From M3007 sp033764075 (GTDB lineage Bacteria > Bacteroidota > Bacteroidia > Chitinophagales > Saprospiraceae), in the NCBI GenBank assembly GCA_033764075.1, contig JANRJH010000016.1:15800-79799 (forward strand): a stretch of DNA of 64,000 nt, given 5' to 3'. Positions 42,860 to 52,413 of this stretch are shown in pieces. How positions within the stretch are numbered: position 1 is the stretch's first letter; every line of letters begins with the position of its first letter. The notes beneath the pieces are model-generated. The model searched no databases and had not been told where the DNA came from. It worked only from the letters and a program-made list of their open reading frames with translations. Position numbers and translations under genes: made by a program.

Positions 42860-43050
42860 TGCACAACGAGGCCGGAGAATCCCTGCGAAACGGGATTCCA
42901 ACCAATGTTGGCCAACGGGATGCCGACAAACGGCGGGCACGGGAATGGGGTTAGCCGGCGACGTTGGTGTCCAGAATAATGATGACCGAGAGCGGGTAAG
43001 GGTGCCGGGAAGAACGAACGGATGCGGAGGGAGCAGAAGCGTTTTTCATC
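42860..43050 (+). ncRNA. Candidate structured RNA
   Basis: A GC-rich block of about 190 nt between AT-rich flanks, driven by a complete promoter. Pairings seen: GAATCCC/GGGATTC hairpin (7 bp), GCCG/CGGC hairpin, and a longer-range ACCAATG/CGTTGGT closing pair that encloses the latter. The only short frame (ATG at 42859, 31 codons to 42954) would start at or before the predicted start of transcription. The 3' end is not defined (no clear terminator) and the end given is where GC content drops. The remaining 43051-43246 is AT-rich with nothing recognised. It may also be the long leader of the next gene. Confidence 0.35.
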
Positions 43051-43246
43051 TTAAAGTCGTGTTGGAATGATGAAGAAATTGGATTGGGAAACAAAGAAAA
43101 TGCATTTTTAGTTGGTTTTCAACGACAGACTTCAAAAAACTTCCCTTTCAGGCCACACTTTTTTTTAATCCGTAATGGAATTTACTTATTGATAAACAGC
43201 CATTTGTTGTTTGTCAATGACATCATGTACGCTAAATTAACACATC

Positions 43247-44755
43247 ATGACCGCTAAAATTCTCGAGCTTGTGCCGCTCGTCAGGCGTTATGTGCCGAAC
43301 GACCGGGAGTGGCTCCGTTTGCTGGTCAACGGTCGCACAGAGCCTTTAGCCCTTTACGACCTGGCCTGGGAACAACAGGTGAAGAACCCGCAGCAACTGG
43401 CTGTCCAGTCGAATTTGTCTGAGGTGCAATACAAAAAGGCGGAGCGGCAGTTGTTGCAGGCCTTGCGCAAAATGATCAGCCTGGTTGTGTTTCCGGACGA
43501 TGAAAGCGACCCCTTTATGGCCGCCTTTATCGACGGGTATCAAAAGATCGGGATGCTCAAGGTGATGCGGCTGTTGGGTGCGCGTTTCAACGCAGAAGAT
43601 GTGGCCAGAGACCTGTTGCGGGCCGGCGAAAAATACGAGAACCCGATCCTGACCTTTTTTGCGGCCGACGCCCTGTGCGATTTAACCGCCAATACCCAGG
43701 GGGACGAGAGGGGGTTTCATCGCTGGCGCGAGCTGGGGACTTCGGCGAAACAGGCCATCGACATCGAACAGCGGATGCGTGGCTATTTCCAGCAAACCCA
43801 ACTGACGTATCTGCACTCCCGACAGGCGCGTCCGGAAATGGCCGGTCTCATCGGAGAGCAACTGGGCAGTATGACGCCGTACTTCGGGGCCGTTCGTTCC
43901 AACAATTTCGAATTGCACTACCTGCTGGCCCACATCAACAAACACATGGCCGACCTCGATTACGTCGGCGCCCTGCAGGCTACCGAATTCGGCATTCGGC
44001 ATTTTATGTCCAAGCCGTACCCGATGGAATCGGTCGTCAGCGCCCTGCAACTGCAAAAGATCACCTGCTGCATCATGTTGCGCCAATTTGAGGAGGGACG
44101 AGCGGCCGCCGAATACGCACTGGCGCATACCCCCGAAAACCTGCCCAACTGGTACCAGACGCTCATCGCCTACTTCTATCTGGCCATGCACACCCGCGAA
44201 TACGAAAGGGCGGCCGACATCTACAAACGCGGCCTAGCCAACCGTCGGCTGCGCCTCCAACCCGAACACCTGCTTTCCCTGTGGCGCCTGTTGGGTGCGT
44301 ATCTTTGCATCGCGCTGCGATACGCCGGCAAAAAACCCGAATCCTACGGCCTGCCGGCCGTTCGATCCAGCAAGTTGCTGAACGATGTGCCTGCTTTCAC
44401 CCAGGACAAACGCGGCCTGAACGTAGCCATCCTCATCGCACACATCCTCATCCAACTGCTCGAAGGCAAATACGACGACATCCGGCAGCGCACCGGCGCC
44501 CTGGAAAAGTACGGCTCCCGGTACTTGCGCAACGACGACCACCTGCTGCGCTCCAATACCTTCATCAAAATACTCGGCATACTCCCCAAGGTGAACTTCC
44601 GGCGCCGGTTTTTTCTTGAAAAAGCAAAACCCATGCTCCAAAAACTGAGCGTCACCTCCATCGAAATAGCCCGCCAAACCCACGAGATCGAGGTCATTCC
44701 CTACGAAGACCTCTGGGAAATGCTGATCAACCACCTGGACGAACGCGCAAGGTGA
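43247..44755 (+). CDS. Helical-repeat hypothetical protein, 502 residues
   Basis: No signal peptide or TM segments. The whole protein is predicted alpha-helical, with TPR-like helix pairs such as YVGALQATEFGIRHFMSKPY, RQFEEGRAAAEYALAHTPEN and REYERAADIYKRGLANRRLR. An N-terminal part (LVPLVRRYVPNDREWLRLLVNG) may be a separate domain. Large unnamed helical proteins of this kind, related by layout, recur in Saprospiria-type genomes. Its role is unknown; possibly a cytosolic scaffold. A GAATGCG inverted-repeat hairpin follows its stop codon after 1 nt. Confidence 0.65.
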   Translation: MTAKILELVPLVRRYVPNDREWLRLLVNGRTEPLALYDLAWEQQVKNPQQLAVQSNLSEVQYKKAERQLLQALRKMISLVVFPDDESDPFMAAFIDGYQKIGMLKVMRLLGARFNAEDVARDLLRAGEKYENPILTFFAADALCDLTANTQGDERGFHRWRELGTSAKQAIDIEQRMRGYFQQTQLTYLHSRQARPEMAGLIGEQLGSMTPYFGAVRSNNFELHYLLAHINKHMADLDYVGALQATEFGIRHFMSKPYPMESVVSALQLQKITCCIMLRQFEEGRAAAEYALAHTPENLPNWYQTLIAYFYLAMHTREYERAADIYKRGLANRRLRLQPEHLLSLWRLLGAYLCIALRYAGKKPESYGLPAVRSSKLLNDVPAFTQDKRGLNVAILIAHILIQLLEGKYDDIRQRTGALEKYGSRYLRNDDHLLRSNTFIKILGILPKVNFRRRFFLEKAKPMLQKLSVTSIEIARQTHEIEVIPYEDLWEMLINHLDERAR

Positions 44756-44756
44756 T

Positions 44757-44855
44757 CGAATGCGGAATGCGGAATGCGGAATGCGGAATCAGTTTACGCC
44801 TGGTTTACCATTGTGCCAAGCGTAAATTTATTGCGCATTCCGCATTCCGCATTCG
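44757..44855. repeat. GAATGCG heptad inverted-repeat element
   Basis: Left arm is four and a half GAATGCG units (44757-44789); right arm CGCATTCCGCATTCCGCATTCG (about three units, 44834-44855) is its reverse complement. Between them a second stem TTTACGC / GCGTAAA (44793-44799, 44820-44826). It would form a 99-nt hairpin right after the stop codon of the helical-repeat gene. The left arm is identical to the tract inside gpmI. Confidence 0.9.
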
Positions 44856-44928
44856 CTTACCTTTCGGCCGAAAACCAACCGCCCACCTGTCCTGTCCTTT
44901 TTGAAACCTAACCTTACATTTTTACATT

Positions 44929-46776
44929 ATGCTAAAGGCTGATTATTCCGGCACCGTCAAACACCAGGAACTGGTACGCTGGGTAAAAGAAACGGCAGAC
45001 TTCTGCCAAGCCGACCGTGTGTACTGGTGCGACGGCTCCGAAGCGGAGTACAGCACCCTGTGCGATATGCTGGTCGAAAAAGGCACCTTCATCCGCCTCA
45101 ACACGGAAAAACGCCCCAACAGCTTTGCCTGTTTTTCCGATCCATCCGACGTGGCCCGCGTAGAGGACCGCACTTTTATTTGCAGCTTGCGCAAGGAAGA
45201 TGCAGGCCCCACCAACAACTGGATGCACCCGCGGGAGATGAAGACCATCTTGCAGGGCCTCATCAAGGGCTGCATGAAAGGTCGAACCATGTACGTGATC
45301 CCGTTCAGCATGGGCCCTGTGGGTTCGCCCCTGTCGCAGATCGGCGTGGAAATTACCGACTCGGAGTACGTAGTCGTCAATATGAAAATCATGACCCGCA
45401 TTGGGAAACCGGTGATCGATGTGCTGGGTACGGACGGCGAGTTCGTCAAGTGTATCCACACCGTGGGAGCACCGCTCCAGCCCGGTCAGGAAGATGCCAA
45501 GTGGCCCTGCAACCCCACCACCAAGTACATTGTGCATTACCCCGAGGAACGCGCCATCGTTTCGTACGGCTCCGGTTACGGCGGCAATGCCCTGTTGGGT
45601 AAAAAGTGTTTTGCCCTGCGCATCGCCTCCAGCATGGCCCGGGAGGAGGGCTGGCTGGCTGAGCACATGCTGATCCTGGGCGCTGAAAGCCCCGAAGGCG
45701 AAAAAACCTACATCGCTGCCGCTTTCCCCAGCGCCTGCGGCAAAACGAACTTCGCCATGCTCATCCCGCCCGAGGAGATGTCGGGCTGGAAGATCACCAC
45801 GGTGGGCGACGACATCGCCTGGATCAAGCCCGACGCCAAAGGGCGCCTGCACGCCATCAACCCTGAAGCCGGCTACTTCGGCGTGGCGCCCGGCACCAAT
45901 GCCAAAACCAACCCAAACGCCATGGCCACCATCGCGTCCAACACCATCTTTACCAACGTGGCCATTACACCAGACCTCGACGTGTGGTGGGAGGGTATGA
46001 CCAAAGAGGCGCCCGACGGCCTGACCGACTGGCATGGGAAGCCCTACGACAAGACCAGCGGCAAGCCCGCCGCACACCCCAACGCCCGTTTCACCGCCCC
46101 CGCACACCAAAACCCGGTGATCGATGAGGCTTGGGAAGATCCCAAGGGCGTACGCGTCCGTGCGTTCATCTTCGGCGGCCGGCGCAGCACCACCGTTCCC
46201 CTGGTGTATCAGGCGTTCAACTGGAATTTCGGCGTGTACATGGCTTCCACCATGGGCTCCGAAATGACCGCCGCCGCTTTTGGCAACATCGGTCAGGTGC
46301 GCCGCGACCCGTTCGCCATGCTGCCCTTTTGTGGCTATCACATGGCCGACTACTTCAACCACTGGCTCCAGCTCGGACGGGAGATCAACAACCCGCCGCG
46401 GATATTCGGCGTGAACTGGTTCCGCAAAGACGAACAGGGCAACTTCCTATGGCCCGGATTCGGCGACAACATGCGCGTGCTCAAATGGATCATCGACCGC
46501 GTGCGCGGCCGGGGCTCCGCCGTCGAAAGCCCCATCGGGTGGATGCCCCGGTACGAAGACCTGGACTGGGCGGGTCTGTCGTTCTCCAAAAGCGAGTTTG
46601 ACGACATCATGGACCTGAACAGCGAGGAGTGGAAGCAGGAGATGCTCGCCCACGAAGAGCTCTTCGAGCGTATGTACGACAAACTGCCCAAGGAGTTCCT
46701 GTTTATGCGTCAGATTTTGCTTTCTGCGCTGTGGCGCTCGCCGGACAAGTGGAGTCTGGCCGCCGATGAGGTTTGA
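44929..46776 (+). CDS. pckG: Phosphoenolpyruvate carboxykinase (GTP)
   Basis: 615 residues, the GTP-dependent type by sequence and length. The P-loop is FPSACGKTNFAML (about 266-278). YGSGYGGNALLGKKCFALRIAS (about 207-228), VGDDIAWIKPD, INPEAGYFGVAPGTN and GVNWFRKDE are family motifs. It converts oxaloacetate and GTP to PEP for gluconeogenesis. It has no clear TAnnTTTG promoter, and lies between the heptad inverted repeat and a double hairpin. Confidence 0.95.
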   Translation: MLKADYSGTVKHQELVRWVKETADFCQADRVYWCDGSEAEYSTLCDMLVEKGTFIRLNTEKRPNSFACFSDPSDVARVEDRTFICSLRKEDAGPTNNWMHPREMKTILQGLIKGCMKGRTMYVIPFSMGPVGSPLSQIGVEITDSEYVVVNMKIMTRIGKPVIDVLGTDGEFVKCIHTVGAPLQPGQEDAKWPCNPTTKYIVHYPEERAIVSYGSGYGGNALLGKKCFALRIASSMAREEGWLAEHMLILGAESPEGEKTYIAAAFPSACGKTNFAMLIPPEEMSGWKITTVGDDIAWIKPDAKGRLHAINPEAGYFGVAPGTNAKTNPNAMATIASNTIFTNVAITPDLDVWWEGMTKEAPDGLTDWHGKPYDKTSGKPAAHPNARFTAPAHQNPVIDEAWEDPKGVRVRAFIFGGRRSTTVPLVYQAFNWNFGVYMASTMGSEMTAAAFGNIGQVRRDPFAMLPFCGYHMADYFNHWLQLGREINNPPRIFGVNWFRKDEQGNFLWPGFGDNMRVLKWIIDRVRGRGSAVESPIGWMPRYEDLDWAGLSFSKSEFDDIMDLNSEEWKQEMLAHEELFERMYDKLPKEFLFMRQILLSALWRSPDKWSLAADEV

Positions 46777-46796
46777 TGTGGGCGCTTGCAACAAAA

Positions 46797-46822
46797 TGAC
46801 CGATGGGAATGTCCATCGGTCA
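46797..46822. other. Perfect 10-bp hairpin after pckG
   Basis: TGACCGATGG / CCATCGGTCA with a 6-nt loop, 20 nt after the pckG stop. No T run follows, so it is not itself a typical terminator. Confidence 0.7.
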
Positions 46823-46843
46823 GGGTAATGCTTGTCTGTTTGG

Positions 46844-46886
46844 TTACCTGTACGATGACTTGAAGCCATCGTACGGGTAATTTTTT
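46844..46886 (+). terminator. Intrinsic terminator of pckG
   Basis: TACC-GTACGATG / CATCGTAC-GGTA stem with one mismatch, followed by A and six T. It shares the CGATG/CATCG core with the hairpin 22 nt upstream. Confidence 0.8.
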
Positions 46887-46900
46887 ACAATTCTTTTTTT

Positions 46901-47611
46901 TTAAAGGGTAATGGTGTAGCTGCGGTTGCCGATGCTGATCGTAGCGGTTCCATCCCCGTAAAACACGATCGAACCGCTGATCATTTGCGATTGCCCGGCG
47001 CCGTTGGTCACCGTCAGGGTGAAGTTGCCCGTGCCACCGGTGATGTACTGGTCGGATTTTCGGATGGTCAGGTTGATCAATGCCAGGTCGAGCGAAGATT
47101 GGAGGGAGGGGTCACGTTGGCGAAGGGAGCCCGTCACCGTTCCGTCCAAGACCATAACACCGTTGGCGGTGTATTGCATTTGTTGCGGTTGCAGTCCTGT
47201 GAGTACAAGAGAACCCATGCTTTCCGAGGTGCCGTCCCAACGCTCAGCATCGAAGCCGGCGGTTGCGGTGGTGTTGAACGTCAGTTGCAGGGGAGCACCG
47301 AGGTTGTTGCATTCCAGCAGCCAGCTCAAATTGTTCGAATACGTGTAGGAGGCAAATGCGTTCACCCCGTTGACCGATATGGTGGTGTCGCCGGGTAGAT
47401 TGCAGGGGCCGCCGGAAACGCTTTCTGCGGTCGCCGACAGGTCTGTAACGGTGGCCGCGGCGCCCCCTGACCGGCTGGAAATGGACGCCTCGACCAAGGT
47501 GGCGGCCTCTTCTTCCGTCACCAGATCGGTGCTGTTTTCGTCGTCTTTGGAGCAGGCGATGAGGATGAGAATCAGTGCGGGAAGGATCAATAAATGCAGT
47601 TTGTTTTTCAT
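46901..47611 (-). CDS. Lipoprotein with beta-rich domain
   Basis: 236 residues. Lipoprotein signal MKNKLHLLILPALILILIACSKDDENS with Cys at about 20 and an acidic residue run after it, as is usual for Bacteroidetes outer-membrane lipoproteins. The remainder is beta-rich, Thr/Gly/Asn-rich (SYTYSNNLSWLLECNNLGAPL, GNFTLTVTNGAGQSQMISGS), with two Cys that could pair. No family recognised. Divergent from the desaturase operon across a 200-bp region that contains a LytTR-like repeat. Confidence 0.65.
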   Translation of the reverse strand: MKNKLHLLILPALILILIACSKDDENSTDLVTEEEAATLVEASISSRSGGAAATVTDLSATAESVSGGPCNLPGDTTISVNGVNAFASYTYSNNLSWLLECNNLGAPLQLTFNTTATAGFDAERWDGTSESMGSLVLTGLQPQQMQYTANGVMVLDGTVTGSLRQRDPSLQSSLDLALINLTIRKSDQYITGGTGNFTLTVTNGAGQSQMISGSIVFYGDGTATISIGNRSYTITL

Positions 47612-47680
47612 TGGAAAAAAATAATTTAGTGAACTGATACCCCAAAAGTGCAGGTTGTACAGAGACCGGCTTCCTGTTTT

Positions 47681-47721
47681 TCAACCATTGGCGGGGTTTC
47701 TTCAACCATTGATGGGTTTAA
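47681..47721. promoter_or_regulatory. Direct repeat resembling a LytTR-regulator site
   Basis: TCAACCATTGGCGGGGTTT (from 47681) and TCAACCATTGATGGGTTTA (from 47702): two copies with a period of exactly 21 bp, as in AgrA/LytTR-class sites. The ACCATTGAT core fits the published LytTR half-site pattern at most positions. It lies between a lipoprotein gene and the operon that encodes a LytTR regulator. A partial inverted copy (GGTTGAAAA) is at about 47751. Confidence 0.5.
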
Positions 47722-47813
47722 TCTGGTTGGTTTAAATTATATTGGCATGTGGTTGAAAAGCAATTTCAATGTATTTTCATTGCCTTGTTTTTTGTAGAAA
47801 AATCACCACCGCT

Positions 47814-48593
47814 ATGATTTATCCACTTGCATCCGACTGGGCCTGGCTGATTGCCCCCCTGGCCATTTTTGGTCGCTACGCCGTATTAAGCGGCATTGCG
47901 TTCCTGCTTTTTTACATTTGGAGAAAACGGGCCTGGATACACCGCAAGATTCAACGGTCCTTTCCCCAAAGCCACGACTATCGCCGCGAGGTGGCGTATT
48001 CGTTCCTCACCGCCTTCATTTTTGCATCTGTAGGGTTGCTTTGTCTGAAAACGCCGTTTCGGGCCTATACGCTTTGGTACACCGATGTGTCTGTATACGG
48101 AACCGGCTATCTGTTGTTGAGCATTGTGTTGATTGTGTTGCTGCACGATACCTATTTTTACTGGATACACCGGTTGATGCATCACCCGGCCTTTTATCGC
48201 CGCGTACACTTGCTGCACCACCGCTCGGTAAACCCGTCACCCTGGGCGGCGTACGCGTTTCACCCGCTGGAGGCCGTTCTGGAGGCCGGCATCGTTCCGC
48301 TGATGTTGTTGATCATGCCCGTGCATCCAATCGCTTTTTTTAGCTTTGTGACCATCATGCTTTGGTTCAACATTTACGGACATTTGGGGTACGAACTCTT
48401 CCCGTCCTGGGTGTATCGCCATCCGCTGGGGCGGTGGATCAATTCATCGGTGTACCACAACCTTCACCACGAGCGTTTTCACGGGAATTACGGTCTGTAT
48501 TTTACCTTTTGGGATCGTTGGATGGGTACCTTTCGCCAAGACAATGACGACCGGATCGCTGATCTGCACAGTCGAATCGCCCACCATGCCTGA
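47814..48593 (+). CDS. Sterol desaturase / fatty-acid hydroxylase family protein
   Basis: 259 residues from MIYPLASDWAWLIAPLAIFG; the longer frame from 47769 is not preferred. Four TM helices, with the di-iron histidine motifs HDTYFYWIHRLMHH, HLLHHRS and YHNLHHERFHGNYG. Members hydroxylate or desaturate lipids such as sterols, sphingolipid-like or carotenoid compounds; the substrate here is unknown. Its stop codon overlaps the start of the LytS-type kinase by 8 nt, so the two are coupled. Confidence 0.83.
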   Translation: MIYPLASDWAWLIAPLAIFGRYAVLSGIAFLLFYIWRKRAWIHRKIQRSFPQSHDYRREVAYSFLTAFIFASVGLLCLKTPFRAYTLWYTDVSVYGTGYLLLSIVLIVLLHDTYFYWIHRLMHHPAFYRRVHLLHHRSVNPSPWAAYAFHPLEAVLEAGIVPLMLLIMPVHPIAFFSFVTIMLWFNIYGHLGYELFPSWVYRHPLGRWINSSVYHNLHHERFHGNYGLYFTFWDRWMGTFRQDNDDRIADLHSRIAHHA

Positions 48594-49662
48594 TCGTTCT
48601 CCGGTTTCAGCCCTCCTTTCCGGCCGTGGCCGGCGCTGGACCCACGCGGTGGGCTGGATGGCCTTTTACCTGATCATTTTTGTGCTCATCAGTGAAATGC
48701 GGGGTTGGCAAGAGGCTTTGTTCCGCACGACGTTCAATTTTGCCGTACTCATCGGAATTTTCTACTTCAATGCCCGGATACTGGTCAACCGGCTGCTTGA
48801 AAAGGGGCACTGGGGCGCCTACCTGATCAGCGTGCTGGGTTTGCTGACCGTGCTGAGTGTGGTCCGGTATGCCATCGAGCAGTTTGTTGCAGGGCAGCTC
48901 CTGCCCCAGCAAACACCGCAACGCCTGTTAATCGCTTCATTCGTGGTGTATCTGCTGGTCGTGTTGCTCAGCGGGGTGTACCAGTTGCTGGAGAACCGCC
49001 ACCATGCCGAGTTGAAGGCACATGCCTGGGAGGCCCGGCACGCGGAAGCCCAGTTGAGCTACCTCAGGGCGCGCATTAACCCGCATTTTCTGTTCAACAC
49101 GCTGCACAACATCTACGCAGCTGCCAGCCTGCAATTGCCGCAGACGGCCGATATGATCCTCAAGCTGAGCCAGTTGCTTCGTTATGTTACTTATGACGCC
49201 CAGGTCTACGCCTTGCCGCTGGACCTGGAGTGGACACACCTGGAGCGTTATGTAGAACTGTACCGCATGCGTGCCGGCGGCAGCATTAATCTGAACCTCG
49301 TGTACGACCGCGGGGAGGGCACACCCTGGTTTGTGGCGCCCATGCTGCTGTTGCCCCTGGTGGAGAATGCACTCAAGCACAGCAACCTGGAATTCGCCGA
49401 CGACGCTTTTGTGGATATCCGCCTCGAAACGACGTCCGACGTGGTGCACTTCTGCGTACGGAACTCGTTTGACCCGGCCGACCGGCAACGCGATGCCCAG
49501 GGTGGCGTAGGTCTGGAAAACATCCGGCAGCGACTCCACCTGCTGTACCCGAACGCGCACACGTTTTCCGCCCAGGCCCACGAACAGGTGTTTTTGGCCA
49601 CGCTTACCCTCAACCATAACCTGGATGCCGAATATGCAACTGCTGCGATGCCTGTTGGTTGA
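48586..49662 (+). CDS. LytS/YehU-type sensor histidine kinase
   Basis: 358 residues from MPDRSPVSALLSGRG. Four predicted TM helices in the first about 150 residues, then the His_kinase motif LRARINPHFLFNTLHNIYAAASL with the phospho-accepting His, and a HATPase region with LPLVENALKHS and GVGLENIRQRLHLLYPN. This is the usual partner of LytTR response regulators. It overlaps the desaturase (8 nt) and the next gene (29 nt). The signal sensed is unknown. Confidence 0.88.
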   Translation: MPDRSPVSALLSGRGRRWTHAVGWMAFYLIIFVLISEMRGWQEALFRTTFNFAVLIGIFYFNARILVNRLLEKGHWGAYLISVLGLLTVLSVVRYAIEQFVAGQLLPQQTPQRLLIASFVVYLLVVLLSGVYQLLENRHHAELKAHAWEARHAEAQLSYLRARINPHFLFNTLHNIYAAASLQLPQTADMILKLSQLLRYVTYDAQVYALPLDLEWTHLERYVELYRMRAGGSINLNLVYDRGEGTPWFVAPMLLLPLVENALKHSNLEFADDAFVDIRLETTSDVVHFCVRNSFDPADRQRDAQGGVGLENIRQRLHLLYPNAHTFSAQAHEQVFLATLTLNHNLDAEYATAAMPVG

Positions 49663-50320
49663 CGATGAGCCGCTGGCCCTGGCCCTGCTCGAACAGTACA
49701 TTGGCCGCGAAGGCACACTCGCGGTGGCCGGCGCCTGCCGTAGCCCCATTCATGCCATTGAGCACCTGCAACGCGAACCGGTGGATCTGCTGTTCCTCGA
49801 CGTACAGATGCCGGTGCTCAGCGGTGTGGGGCTGTTGCGCAACATCTCGCGCCGCCCCATCACCATTTTTACCACCGCTTACCCACAGTACGCTGTAGAC
49901 GCCTACGACCTCGACGCAGTAGATTACCTGCTCAAGCCGTTCTCCTACGAGCGATTCCTGCAAGCGGTCACGAAGGCCAAAAGGGCGTTGAGCGACCGGC
50001 CCGCCGAAGCAGGCGGTTTTCTGAACATCAAGGCCGACCGGCAGTGGTACCGCATTCCGCACGACGACATCCTGTACATCGAGGGCTGGAAGGAGTATGT
50101 GAAAATTATTACACCGGAACAAAAAATCGTCGCATTGGCCGGACTGACCAGACTGGAAAAGGAATTGCCCGCCGAAGGGTTCCTTCGGGTGCACAAGTCG
50201 TACATCGTTGGTCGCCGCCACGTGCGCCACTTCGACGGAGAAGTATTGCTGGTGGGGGAGACCCGGATACCGGTGGCGCGGGCACGGAAGAAGGCGGTGG
50301 AGGATGCGTTGTTTCGTTAG
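49634..50320 (+). CDS. LytTR-family response regulator
   Basis: 228 residues from MQLLRCLLVDDEPLALALLEQ. The receiver has acidic DDE, phospho-acceptor LLFLDVQMPVLSG, the T/S position ITIFTTAYPQYAVDAYDLDAVDYLLKPF with conserved Lys. The C-terminal LytTR DNA-binding domain is recognisable in RIPHDDILYIEGWKEYVKI, LPAEGFLRVHKSYIV and FDGEVLLVGETRIPVAR. Start at 49634 or 49625; both overlap the kinase. A candidate binding site with 21-bp-period repeats is 90 nt before this operon, suggesting autoregulation. Confidence 0.9.
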   Translation: MQLLRCLLVDDEPLALALLEQYIGREGTLAVAGACRSPIHAIEHLQREPVDLLFLDVQMPVLSGVGLLRNISRRPITIFTTAYPQYAVDAYDLDAVDYLLKPFSYERFLQAVTKAKRALSDRPAEAGGFLNIKADRQWYRIPHDDILYIEGWKEYVKIITPEQKIVALAGLTRLEKELPAEGFLRVHKSYIVGRRHVRHFDGEVLLVGETRIPVARARKKAVEDALFR

Positions 50321-50334
50321 TGAAATCCCCCCCC

Positions 50335-52254
<1,920 letters not shown>

Positions 52255-52272
52255 CGGTAAGCAACAATTTTA

Positions 52273-52314
52273 GCCCACCCATACAACAGGCGGGTGCCCC
52301 GATGGGGGTCGGGG
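52273..52314 (-). promoter_or_regulatory. Hairpins in the thrS leader
   Basis: CCCCGA / TCGGGG hairpin (52297-52314) and CACCC / GGGTG pairing (52276-52280 with 52292-52296) in the predicted thrS leader, 20-60 nt before the start codon. The pairings compete little and could fold together. Confidence 0.35.
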
Positions 52315-52330
52315 CGGTTCGAAGATGGCG

Positions 52331-52338
52331 CAAAGATA
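52331..52338 (-). promoter_or_regulatory. -7 promoter element TATCTTTG of thrS
   Basis: Exact TAnnTTTG on the minus strand, 77 nt before thrS; TTG at 52370 has too long a spacer. Confidence 0.5.
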
Positions 52339-52413
52339 GGGGCTAATAAGGAGAGATGGGTACGGTGCAAGGTTTTGGAATGCCCGAACTTTCCAAGGCA
52401 AGCCCGGGCGATT

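Noticed and set aside
42852..43070. 72-codon frame in the 42.6-43.2 kb gap
   Set aside because: Basic low-complexity product without homology; its start lies within the -7 promoter element.
44932..46362. 476-codon open frame antisense to pckG
   Set aside because: Shadow frame; pckG is intact on the plus strand.
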